Source: Pseudoneurospora amorphoporcata (taxonomy: Eukaryota > Ascomycota > Sordariomycetes > Sordariales > Sordariaceae). Taken from it: a stretch of 17,433 bases of DNA. The position numbers were made by a program, and so were the translations under genes. The notes under the pieces were generated by a model, which was not told the DNA's origin, searched no databases, and saw nothing but the letters and a program-made list of their open reading frames with translations. Shown here piece after piece: positions 8,987-16,971 of the stretch. Each line of letters starts with the position of its first letter. Position 1 is the first letter of the stretch. The DNA lies in NCBI GenBank assembly GCA_033297205.1, contig MU859433.1, positions 1 through 17,433 on the forward strand, written 5' to 3'.

Positions 8987-9105
8987 TATTATAAGTTGAT
9001 ATTAGTTATATAGTGTGCACTACGAGTTTTGCCTTGCAAGTAGAATATTGTCTACCTTTTAGTAGTTTGGCGTTGTTGGGACATGTGCACTCCTGCCCTG
9101 TTATA
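8987..9105 (+). repeat. TRIM-like element, right LTR
   Basis: 119 bp, starting TATTATAAG (TG turned to TA) and ending GTTATA, followed by the duplication GTCAA. Confidence 0.85.
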
Positions 9106-9110
9106 GTCAA

Positions 9111-9901
9111 CGGCCTATCACCCTCAGACGGATGGACAAACCGAAAGGATAAACTAGATCGTGGAATAATATCTGAGGAATTATGTTAATTTCGAACAAA
9201 GTGATTAGGTAGACCTATTACCCGCGGCACAATTGGCATACAACACTGCACCTATAGAAATTACGAAAGTGACATCTTTCTTTGCAAACTATGGATACGA
9301 GATAGAATAGTTGGAAGGACTAGATTCAAACGTTCCCAGAGCCGCAGTTAAGGCTCAGAAGCTGCATATGCTTTACGATAAACTTAAGAGCGAGCTGGAG
9401 TTCGTACGTCAGAAGATGGGTCACTATTATAATTAGAAAAGGCTCGAGGGACCTTGCTTTAAGGAGGGGGATAAAGTCCTTTTATCTATTAAGAACCTTA
9501 GGACAAAGCGACCTAGCAAAAAGTTTAATAACTGACGAACGGGACCTTTCAGAATTAAAAAGAAAATCTCGGACGTAGTATTTCAACTAGACATTCCCGA
9601 CACCATGAAACTAAGATTACACGCATTCCACGTCTCGCTACTAGAACCGGCACCTAAAAACGCACGTGTCAACACGCAAACTAGCATTGAGGACGAGGAA
9701 AAAGAATGGAATGTGGAGCAGATCTTAGATTCGAGAGTGGAAAAAGGAGAACTGGAGTACCTCATTAAATGGGATAGATTTGGACCTAAGGACAACACTT
9801 GGGAACCTATCAAGAATTTGAGTTGTCCTGAGAAGCTAGAGGAATTCTACCGGAGGAACTCGGACCGCCCAGGGACAGAGGGCTGGCCAACCAGGAAGTA
9901 G
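9111..9901 (+). pseudogene. pol: pol: integrase C-terminal part and chromodomain
   Basis: Begins with TAYHPQTDGQTER, holding the catalytic Glu of DD35E, then the rest of the core with several TAG stops. The GPF/Y module follows near 9535-9640 (TGPFRIKKKISD ... FHVSLLEPAP). Residues from 9705 to 9870 form a chromodomain: WNVEQILDSR, LEYLIKWDRFGP and NTWEP, with the aromatic-cage residues present. Chromodomains steer integration to methylated-histone chromatin. The last stretch from 9605 is open to the TAG at 9899. A short basic tail (RPRRLRKPNPRVGRK) follows in frame, so that TAG may be another mutated codon and the true end could be about 9951. Confidence 0.92.
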
Positions 9902-9965
9902 GATAGGCCGAGACGTCTAAGGAAGCCTAATCCACGTGTGGGAAGGAAGTAGATCCCTCTACTAG

Positions 9966-10481
9966 CTACTCTATAGCCAACGGCTCTGGCTCGTGGCCAA
10001 CAGCCCGCTCCTCCGCCTCCAAAGTCTCCAACTCGGCCATGCTACGCAACGATAGTTCGCGACCCTGGGAAGCCAAATCCTGCTGTTGCTTCTCCAAGGC
10101 GGACAATTGAGCCACTTGCGCTTTCAGATCCTCCAACTGCTTCAAGCGTTCTTCAATGCTCTGTAGGAGCGCGGTTTTCGTCTGCTGCACACGGTCGTAC
10201 GCTGTAGAAACACGAGCTACTAAAGACGGGTTAGGAAAACGTTAATAGACTCTAAGGAGAGACCTACGCTCAGCATTAGTATCGAAGTCCTCGCAAGGAC
10301 GCGCTCGACGAACGCACTCGCTGCATTTCGCATTATCGGAAAGCTTCCTACAAGGAAGGTTGCGTTCGGCGCAGTAGGAGCAAGGCATTACGAGGATTCC
10401 AAACTTCTCGATGTTAGACAATAGTATCCGACGTTTGGACGTCGACTTGGACGGACGTTTTTGGATACGGGAAGACGATAT
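9966..10481 (-). pseudogene. Antisense accessory ORF: Zn2Cys6-like cluster plus coiled coil, inside the Gypsy element
   Basis: On the strand opposite pol, between pol and the 3' LTR, one frame of 171 codons is open except for a single TAA (CAA-type) at codon 80. The likely start is ATA at 10481 (ATG before RIP) in the context CCACC-ATA-TCG, a good eukaryotic start; the next ATG is at 10388 (codon 32). Residues 5-18 are basic, like a nuclear signal. Six Cys at 34, 37, 44, 53, 56 and 63 give CX2CX6CX8CX2CX6C, which fits the fungal Zn2Cys6 binuclear cluster spacing. About 103-165 is a strongly charged, Leu/Gln-rich coiled coil. This resembles small multi-copy fungal Cys-rich proteins of unknown function that I recall in general terms. 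A promoter would have to lie in or near the 3' LTR. DNA binding is inference; the pattern could also be another zinc fold. Confidence 0.75.
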
Positions 10482-10586
10482 GGTGGAGAGCGGTGGAGGA
10501 AGGATAACTTACTATATCTAAGCTAGGAAGGTAGTACCAGAGAAAGAGGACCAGAATGACCCAACAAGCCGTCGAGGACAACGGCT

Positions 10587-10598
10587 AGGGAGGGGAGG
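10587..10598 (+). other. Polypurine tract before the 3' LTR
   Basis: AGGGAGGGGAGG lies five bases before the 3' LTR start. It is the expected site for plus-strand priming in an LTR retrotransposon. Confidence 0.65.
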
Positions 10599-10603
10599 CA
10601 TTA

Positions 10604-11022
10604 TGTTACGGACTTAAGCGAGTTCACGGGCTAACTAGGCCCTTAGGAACACAAGCTGCTAAAAAGGGGTTAGGTTGTACGACTATAGGCCCGGGGCAGG
10701 CTCACGATGCAAGGTAGGCTCACGATTGACAAAGTGAGCTGAGCTCACAAAGGTGAGCCAGGCTCATAACGATAGAAGTAAGCCACGACCATAGTAGTAA
10801 ACTAGGCTCACCACACTACGGGAGGAGCATCTGGAGCATGCAGTATAAAGGGACGACTAGAACTCAGATTGTCAAGTAGTTTGACAGTAGTCAATTGATC
10901 ATTATTACTGAGACCAGTATCACGATCATACTTATTATAAACCCTTTAGCTTCACTAAACAACACTAATAGTTATTACCTTCAGCTATCCCACTTAGGCA
11001 GATCAGACTGCCGTTCGTTATA
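10604..11022 (+). repeat. 3' LTR of the Gypsy element
   Basis: TGTTACGGACTTAAGC ... CGTTATA, 419 bp. It has an extra 18-bp unit (a duplicated AGGCTCACGAT stretch, about 10695-10731) compared with the 5' LTR; the remaining differences are almost all transitions. TATAAA is at 10844-10849. On the minus strand it is the natural place for a promoter of the antisense ORF, but I see no clear signal for one. Confidence 0.92.
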
Positions 11023-11749
11023 TAATAGAACTAACAAAATTAATAAATCCCCTAATAGAACTAATAAAACTAATAATACCTATAGAATCCCTAATAGAAC
11101 CCCTAATAAAGTAATAGATTCCCCCCTTTTAACTTTCTATTTAATATATTCAACGCCTATCCTCTTACTATACTTCCTAAACACGCTAATAATCTACTCC
11201 CCTCTTCTTAAACCCTTTTCCCAACCCTATAATTAGGCTATTCTAAAATGTTAATTAAATTGTAGCCCTCTGTACTAAATTCATTAAATATAACCCTAAC
11301 CGCGTATATTATATATAAATTGGTGGTTAGATTATAGTGCTTACTGCCGTATTAGCAATAGCGACCGCTGTTAAAAAATTTAAGCGAAGAGTATTCGATT
11401 AGCCTACTTAGGACAGAGAATCTAATTCGTTCTATTTTTTTATAAATTAATTAATTTTTAAATACAATTTAAATAGCTTGAATAATTTTATTAGTAACGA
11501 TAGGATTATATAGTATCAAATTTTATATATATTCCTCGTTAAATTAAAACTGTATATTTAAACGTTCTAAACTATAGGAGGCCTAAATAAATTTTTTAAT
11601 CTCTATTATTTCTCTAAATGCTTTATTCAAATTTTTAAGAGCGAATAAGAAATATAAAAAGCGTAAATTAAATTATAAGAAATAGTTCAAGTATTTGGAG
11701 AGCCCTTAGGCGAATTTTTACTTAAATTTGAATAAGTATTTATTATAGT
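11023..11749. other. Target array and AT-rich debris right of the Gypsy element
   Basis: 11023-11027 is the right copy of the Gypsy target duplication (TAATA). About 11023-11130 continues the AATAGAACTAATAAAACTAA-type array that also lies left of 2861. The rest to 11749 is AT-rich with no gene visible. Confidence 0.5.
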
Positions 11750-11888
11750 TGTTACGGAATAAACTCGGGTGCCTCTTCTAGGACAAACTATATAAGACCA
11801 CTTGAGCGACTGAATTGCCAGCTTCGGTTACTTGTATCCTTTTGTAGGAACATGGCCTGGTTAGCGTAGTGGTCTGCCACCGCCATGA
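11750..11888 (+). repeat. Less eroded LTR-like island
   Basis: A GC-richer island in AT-rich DNA. It starts TGTTACGGAATAAACTC and ends either at GGAACA (11852, followed by TGG) or at CCATGATA (11888). The start is typical of fungal LTRs, and TATATAAG near 11789 could be a TATA box. It could be the 5' LTR of the old Gypsy element whose protease lies 0.8 kb downstream. No second copy or target duplication was found in the window, so this is tentative. Confidence 0.35.
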
Positions 11889-12689
11889 TAATAGTTAATA
11901 GTACTACCTAGATTAACAATTTTCGTTTTGTTTAGCTAATAAGTTCGCTCTTTAAAGGATTAAAATAATAATTAGTCTTTGTAGCTATATTAATAGATTA
12001 TAATAAATACGTATGGCGTCTTTATATTATTCTTTAAAAGTTCAAGTAAAGTAAACCTAATTAAATACTTTAATAAATTTAAAAATAAGACAAAAGTTGC
12101 TACGCATATAACTAAACGTCTACCCCCTCCCCCTACGCGGTTACTACTTATTTAGCTACTACTATATCTTTAAAGTTTAATATAATACCTAAAAATACCG
12201 ATGGGGATATGGTAATAATTATTACTAAAGTAGTTTAAACCTAGCGCTGCTTAGTAGTTAATAGAGGTAAATAATGCACTAAATAGGTCTTTATTAAACA
12301 TTATTGCAAAAGGAGAGAGTTAAACCATTATATAAAGTATGGAAGAAATAGTTATTTATAAGCTTAGTACTTATATACTCCGGCTATTAACCTAAATTGA
12401 ATATATATTTAAACTATTTTTATTACTCTAATAATTAATAATACTAATACTTTTATCCTTTTACATAAGGATAATAAGGTTGATTCCCTAGTTTCTACAT
12501 TTATTAAATAAAGAAAAACTTAAATTTAATTTATCGTCGGGACTTAAAGTCTAATACTCTAATAACTATTTATATTCCTTTATTTATACTACCCATTAAA
12601 GTAATTAAAATTCCAATAACAATTAGTATATTAGTATTAGAGGTAGAAGTAATAAAAATATTAATTATTATTTAAGACTAAAACCTCCT
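11889..12689. other. AT-rich stretch, possible erased gag region
   Basis: Heavily RIP-mutated, with stops throughout. By position, between a possible LTR and a protease relic, it would be gag of the second Gypsy element. I found no surviving gag motif. Confidence 0.35.
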
Positions 12690-12960
12690 ATATATATTAA
12701 TAAACGAAGGATATTAATATTATACTATAATAAATAAAAATTTTATATACGATTTACGCTTTCTTTAAATTTTTATTAGCACCTATTAAGTTAAAAGCGT
12801 TTCCGGAATGATAAAAGGTATAGAAATTAATAAGATTACTACTTTTATTATAGATATTAATAAATACTGATAGTAAATTAACGTTTATATAATACCTTAA
12901 TTAGAATATTTAATTATTTTCAGAAAACTTTAGTTTTTTAAAGTAAATTGTTTTCTATAT
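12690..12960 (+). pseudogene. Protease relic of a second, heavily mutated Gypsy element
   Basis: One frame (phase of 12697) reads LINEGY-stop-YYTIINKNFIYDLRF, then KGIEINKITTFIIDINKY with stops, then INVYIIPxLEYLIIF. This fits the fungal Gypsy protease layout of an active-site loop (LIDxGC.CY), a linker, and a YVVPxLxYDxILG-like end. Asp-to-Asn, Cys-to-Tyr and Gln-to-stop are the changes RIP produces. The alignment is from memory of the family pattern, so the call is moderate. Confidence 0.5.
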
Positions 12961-13459
12961 TGTATTAAAGAAGATTTTAGTATAAGAATACCTATAAATA
13001 ATCTTATACGCTAATTAACATACAATATACGCTTAAGAAGCGGAAATAAAAATGAGAAAATCTTTTCGCACTACCCTCAATGTCTTTATATACTGCTCCC
13101 CCACTTTAATTTTTTTTTAGACCAATAATCTCACACGCATCCATTAGCCTCCCCTTAGCGTACCTTAGCGCACATTAGCTCCCGCTCCCTCCCCACTTTG
13201 GACCGCTAAGACCTAGATTTTAAGCTATTACGCGCCCAGATCCGTGCAGTCGTACTGCACTGGCCACCTCTAGTCTGGGCGCCCAGACTAGGCTAGACTA
13301 GCTAGCCTAGCTTAGTCGTTTTCTAGCATCTGTACCTTGCTTCCTTTCTGCACCAAACCACCACCGCACACATCACCATATCGCAGTCAGTCAATCAATC
13401 CACCTCAACACCAGCACGTCGCATCGCCAAGTAAACAAGGCGCTTGCATTTGGTCAACA

Positions 13460-13517
13460 GTAAGAAATAATCCATCAATTTTTCTGTGCGTTTTTCTAGC
13501 TAACTGTGATGCTGCAG
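13460..13517 (+). other. Putative 58-nt 5' intron in element D
   Basis: GTAAGA at 13460, branch site GCTAAC at 13499-13504 and CAG at 13515-13517, followed at once by ATG. All three signals match fungal intron consensus and the length is typical. Removal would place CAACA directly before ATGGCC, a good start context. The same layout occurs in C and, eroded, in A and B. Confidence 0.55.
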
Positions 13518-13815
13518 ATGGCCGACCCGACGAGCGCGCGCGACCGTGGCGCAAATGAAAACATCGACCCCCGCGCTCCTCGACCCTAGCGTTAACTCTA
13601 GCGTTAACCCCAATCCCCCTAACCTACACCTACCTTCGTACAAGATACCTCTGAGCCCAGTGCTTCTGCGCCCAATACCCAAGTACCTTATACTATTGAG
13701 CCTACCTCAGCGTACCACTAAGTGCCCTATAAGACAGCTATAGAAACGTCCTATAAAAACTAGGTCTAGGTGCCAATCTGGCTGCACGTGCTGCAGTCTA
13801 GAGTCTAGGCTTAGC
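13518..13815 (+). pseudogene. Coding remnant in element D, N-terminus of an unknown protein
   Basis: Starting at ATG 13518 (MADPTSARDRGANENIDP), the frame is interrupted only by TAG and TAA that would be CAG/CAA/TGG before RIP. After an N-terminal ~23 open codons comes a Pro/Ser/Thr-rich part (TPTFVQDTSEPSASAPNTQ) and then VPYKTAIETSYKN. No TGA occurs, which supports former coding. The start resembles the equivalent frame in C (MADVAT...TGARD). It could be the N-terminal end of the transposase or of a second protein; there is no recognisable domain. A and B lack most of this stretch, consistent with internal deletion. Confidence 0.45.
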
Positions 13816-14005
13816 ATAGCGTAAAAAATGTAATACCCAGACTTACTAGCTGAAATCTATAAAAAAAACTACGCTAAAGTGTAGTGTGGATCCAGAGGTA
13901 ATATCTATAAGATGATTGGTCCAAAAAGCTGGAGAGGGCGCGCCAAGTGGGAGAGCAGTGTATGAAGACATTGAGGGCAGTGCGAAAAGACTTTCTCATA
14001 AAAAT

Positions 14006-14189
14006 AGCTATAATAATAGAGACTTTATATTTTATTAATTACGTCTACAATTTTAAAAAAGATTTTGTAATTTTAATTATCATAATTTTAATATATATAT
14101 AAAAAAGGCCTTTATGCTAAAAAAGTTAAAGACTGAAGTTATATTTAAAAAAAATTATATTTACTAAGTTCTACAATCTCATTCCTTTA
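14006..14189 (+). other. AT-rich link of the old Gypsy element between D and B
   Basis: No motif survives. If D and B are removed, the stretches before D, this piece and 16972 onward join. The protease relic then lies about 0.4 kb before the RT relic, the usual distance in Gypsy pol. Confidence 0.4.
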
Positions 14190-14652
14190 TTTATAAAGAG
14201 AAGCGCTACTCGCACGTTGGCAAAACTCTACTCGCACGTGGATCCACATTTTTTTCCCATACATAACCCGAACCCGCTCGAAGTCTGCCATAGCTAATAT
14301 ATTCTTTCATAAATTTCGCCAAGCACATCTGGACATTTCAATCTTTCAAGGTTGCTATGCTATGCCAAGCCTAGATTCTAGACTGCAGCGTACGCACTCC
14401 TAGATTTGTACCCAGATCCAGTTCTTACAGGGCATTTATATAGCAGTCTTATAGGGCACTTAGCAGCACGGTCGCATGCGCCCGTCGGCTAAGTCACTAC
14501 ATCGGTCATCTACATCGCAATTAGCTAGGAAAACGCACAGAAAAATGATGAATCATTCTATACTATCGACAGATGCTAGCGCTTTATTTACTTAATGTTT
14601 GCTGCAATGCCCTAACTAGCCTATGATGATAGTATTAGTATAGGAACGTTAT

Positions 14653-14847
14653 AGTGAACTATGCACTTGTAGCTAAGCGGAGCGGAAGCGGTGGTACGAC
14701 AGCAGTGCTGAAGGAAGCAGCGTGATTGCAGATACAATAGGAGTGTTGTAAAAGAAGTCTTAGAGAGGACTCTGCTCTTAAGACAGAAGATTACAGTGAA
14801 CTCTGCACTGTGGAAAACAACTTATTATAGTGAACTCTGCACTATAA
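14653..14847 (+). repeat. Three related hairpin motifs in the TGTTTGC LTR
   Basis: AGTG-AACTATG-CACT (14653-14667), CAGTG-AACTCTG-CACTG (14794-14810) and TTATAGTG-AACTCTG-CACTATAA (14825-14847) share the loop AACTMTG and a growing stem. The copies at 1-128 and 17206-17433 keep the motifs they cover. They could be protein sites or RNA structure in the element transcript. Confidence 0.6.
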
Positions 14848-15296
14848 GAAAAGACCGTATTGTATTGCTTGAGTGTCCTTGCTTGCTTAAGGAGTGACTA
14901 ACTAATGGAGAGGAGAGTGGTCTTTATATATATGAAGAGAAACGCTATTCGCACCGCCATCTTTCTCTTCAGACACCGCCGCCTCACCCCTCCCGCATTT
15001 CTAACCAATTAAATCGCTAGCATCCATTCTGGATCTCCACGCTCCTGTTCTTGGCGTCAGCAAACCGTACCGCGCCCGCCAAGCCTCCAGATTACAGCCC
15101 ATTACACATTCTAACCCCTGCACAGGCTAGATTTCGTAATCGTTACACTTAGCGATTTGCATCGTCGCATCGCATCGCTTCCTCCATCACTATCACTATC
15201 ACCACCACCCTCCCCATCTCCCCATAATCAATCAAACCACCATCGCGCGCATTACGAAATATCACCAAGTAAACAAAGCGCTAGCATCTGTCAACA

Positions 15297-15351
15297 GTAA
15301 GAAATGATCCGTCATTTTTTCTGTGTATTTTCTTAGCTAATCGTGACGCAG
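15297..15351 (+). other. Putative 55-nt 5' intron in element C
   Basis: GTAAGA at 15297, branch-like GCTAAT near 15336 and CAG at 15349-15351, directly followed by ATG at 15352. It is homologous to 13460-13517 in D and 1754-1807 in A. Confidence 0.5.
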
Positions 15352-15840
15352 ATGGCTGATGTAGCGACCTAGCCGACGGGCGCACGCGACTGTAGCGCAT
15401 ACCCTAGCAATTGACCTCACTCTTACCGACTGACCGCGCTAGTCAACACCCAAGCTCCCCCTCCTTTAATTGCGCTAGCTTAATTCCAAGCGGTAACATT
15501 ATAGCTTCGAGGCCGGCCTCGCTTACAGCCCAGCCGCGGCCGACAGCCCAGGGCAGGCCGCAACCCTACTACCTCGACACGAGTAGCGCCGTCTATCTAG
15601 CGAAACGTGTTTGTATGAGAGGGTGTAGACTTTGAGTAAGCTAATGAGGCTGACCGCCGCCAGCCTCCAGCCGGTACACAGAACAGACGAGGCCGCCCTC
15701 GCGGCAGTACACAGAGAGGTAGAGGAGGAGGAGAGAAGGGAAGCAACGCTACTCGGGGTAGAGGAAGCACGCCAGCCAGCACTCCTGCTGGCACGTAGGG
15801 CACACGGCGCAGTGCACGTATAGCAAGTACACAAGGCTAG
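15352..15840 (+). pseudogene. Two-exon coding remnant with two AT-hooks in element C
   Basis: From ATG 15352, exon 1 runs 87 codons to 15612. A 51-nt intron follows (GTATGA at 15613, branch CTGAC at 15650-15654, CAG at 15661-15663), and exon 2 continues in the same phase to a TAG at 15838. Within the intron the frame has TGA and TAA, whereas stops in the exons are mostly TAG/TAA of RIP type, plus one TGA. The product would be about 145 residues, Arg/Gly/Pro-rich, with RGRPR at residues 53-57 and 96-100. Both lie in basic context typical of AT-hooks, which bind the minor groove of AT-rich DNA. It may be part of the lost transposase or a captured host fragment. Other frames in this GC-rich patch are open too, so the call is moderate. 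Confidence 0.5.
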
Positions 15841-16971
15841 TAGGGGAGACTCTAGCGCACTCGCTGGCAGTCAGAGTACTCGATTACACGATAAATATTA
15901 GATAGATTATATATGTACGGATTAATGTCGATTGAGTATGATTAATCGCTCAATTAAACTCGTTCAATTGAGGGATATGCGACCGTGCGATATGCGACCG
16001 TGCCGCTAAGTGCGCTATAAAGTGCGCTATAAAGTGTGCTATAAAGTGGCCAATCTGGGTGTAGATCTAGGTATAGATCTAGGCTTGGCACTAGGCATAA
16101 TATTTCATAAAAGAATGTAATACCAAGATTTCTGAGCGAAATTTATAAAAGAATACCACTGGAAAAGGGTGGGTGGACTGCGGTTTAGATGCTAACGATT
16201 TAATTAGTTAGAAATGCGGGAGGGGTGGGGCGGCGGTGTCTGAAGAGAAAGATGGCGGTGCGAATAGCGTTTCTCTATATGAATGCTGAGTGTTTAGAAG
16301 CTTCTAGAGCATAGAAGCTTGCTGTAAGTCAGTAGGGACACTCTACCATAAAAGGAAAGAAACTAGATCTGTAAGTTTCTAATGTATTCCATAATGACTA
16401 ATCAATCTAGAAGGAATGCTAGATAAGTTAGCGAAGCTAAGAATATGGTGGCGAAGCCAAGAACGGTGGCGAGGCTGAGAACGTAATGGCTAAGCCCTGT
16501 TATTCTAATACATTCTGTAGAGACTAAGTTCCTCAGTGACTAGCCTACTATACTACAAGGTAGTACAAGGCAGTTACAAGGCACAGTACTAGCTATACGT
16601 TAATACTTAATAATATTTAATAATGCGTAACGTAGTAGATTGAAGGATTATAATGTGGTAATATATGCGATGGTGGTTTAGTAAAGGAAGTAGTGCGATA
16701 AGGTACTAGTGTTAGTACTAGAAAATTACGAGTTAGATTGCTTAGTTTGAGTTAGTCTGGACGCCCAGACTAGAGTGGCCAGTGTAGTACGACTATAGGG
16801 GTCTGAACGTGTACTAGGCTGAAATCTGGGAGCTTGGCGGGCACAGTACAACCTAAATAGGTGTGAGACTATAGCAGGTCGCTAGGGTTCGGGTTATGTA
16901 TGGGAAAAAAAATGTGGATCCACGTGCGAGTAGAGTTTTGCTAACGTGCGAGTAGCGCTTCTCTTTATAGA

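Larger units (their letters stand above)
8593..9105. mobile_element. TRIM-like miniature LTR element, 513 bp, in the integrase
   Basis: Two direct 119-bp terminal repeats (8593-8711 and 8987-9105) flank a 275-bp noncoding centre. The first starts TGTTATAGG and ends GTCATA; the second has RIP-type changes (TATTATAAG, GTTATA). The 5-bp duplication is GTTAA (8588-8592) and GTCAA (9106-9110). A purine-rich tract AAGGGAAGGTAG just before the second repeat resembles a polypurine tract. There is no coding capacity, as expected for a terminal-repeat retrotransposon in miniature that depends on proteins of another element. Orientation is + by the purine tract. I do not recognise the family. Confidence 0.85.
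2861..11022 (+). mobile_element. Ty3/Gypsy chromovirus, near full length, RIP-inactivated, with two nested insertions
   Basis: An 8.2-kb LTR retrotransposon: 5' LTR (2861-3263), gag with retrotransposon-gag domain and zinc knuckle, pol in the order protease, RT, RNase H, integrase, chromodomain (hence Ty3/Gypsy, chromovirus branch), an antisense accessory ORF, polypurine tract and 3' LTR (10604-11022). A solo LTR and a TRIM-like element sit in the integrase; without them the element is about 7.2 kb. Frames are interrupted mostly by TAG at Gln/Trp sites and key catalytic residues are lost, so it cannot be active. No convincing tRNA primer-binding site is seen right after the 5' LTR. Confidence 0.93.
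13054..13997 (+). mobile_element. Element D: 944-bp hAT-like transposon, perfect 8-bp duplication
   Basis: Inverted repeats of about 53 bp (13054-13106 and 13945-13997) start GAGAAARTCTTTTCGCACT. They are flanked by the perfect 8-bp duplication ATAAAAAT (13046-13053 and 13998-14005), the size made by hAT transposases. The interior has two palindromes (13244-13260 and 13270-13291), a putative intron (13460-13517) and the start of a coding remnant (13518). It is inserted in the old Gypsy element and is much less AT-rich than its surroundings. Confidence 0.88.
14937..16275 (+). mobile_element. Element C: 1339-bp hAT-like transposon, perfect 8-bp duplication
   Basis: Inverted repeats of 88 bp with about three mismatches (14937-15024 and 16188-16275) start GAGAAACGCTATTCGCACC. 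The perfect 8-bp duplication is TATATGAA (14929-14936 and 16276-16283). Its core (about 15265-15395) matches A, B and D, but it also has a GC-rich segment (about 15410-15890) that the others lack. That segment holds a two-exon coding remnant. A tandem block with AAGTGCGCTATA-like units lies at about 16003-16047. It is the youngest layer of a nest: C in an LTR, in B, in an old Gypsy element. Confidence 0.9.
14596..16605 (+). mobile_element. Solo LTR of the TGTTTGC family, nested in B and split by C
   Basis: Starts TGTTTGCTGCAATGCCC at 14596 and ends TTAATA at 16605 (CA turned to TA). The perfect 5-bp duplication CTTAA is at 14591-14595 and 16606-16610; element A keeps the empty site. Without element C and its duplication it is about 663 bp. 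No internal genes are present, so it is a solo LTR. It contains three related hairpins (see 14653-14847) and, near 16430-16495, a short tandem array with GCGAAGCCAAGAAC-like units. Confidence 0.85.
14198..16963 (-). mobile_element. Element B: hAT-like element of the A type, split by a solo LTR
   Basis: Same 78-bp inverted repeats as A (14198-14275 and 16885-16963), in the opposite orientation. The 8-bp duplication is TTTATAAA (14190-14197) and TTTATAGA (16964-16971), one transition apart. Without the LTR at 14596-16605 and its duplication it is about 750 bp, equal to A. Compared with A it has many extra C-to-T and G-to-A changes, so it has been exposed to more RIP. The putative intron and ATG region lie around 14490-14580 on the minus strand. 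One palindrome half-site is mutated (16755-16770). Confidence 0.88.

Noticed and set aside
9899..9951. Pol ending exactly at TAG 9899
   Set aside because: Not accepted as certain: a basic tail continues in frame to about 9951 and TAG is the typical RIP stop here.
11852..11890. Possible tRNA 5' half (GGTTAGCGTAGTGG resembles an A box)
   Set aside because: The D stem pairs poorly, there is no T-arm at the right distance, and the stretch is better explained as the end of an LTR-like island or a primer-binding region.
15523..15834. 103-codon minus-strand frame, Cys/Ser-rich
   Set aside because: Overlaps the better supported two-exon plus-strand frame; low-complexity composition from a GC-rich patch.
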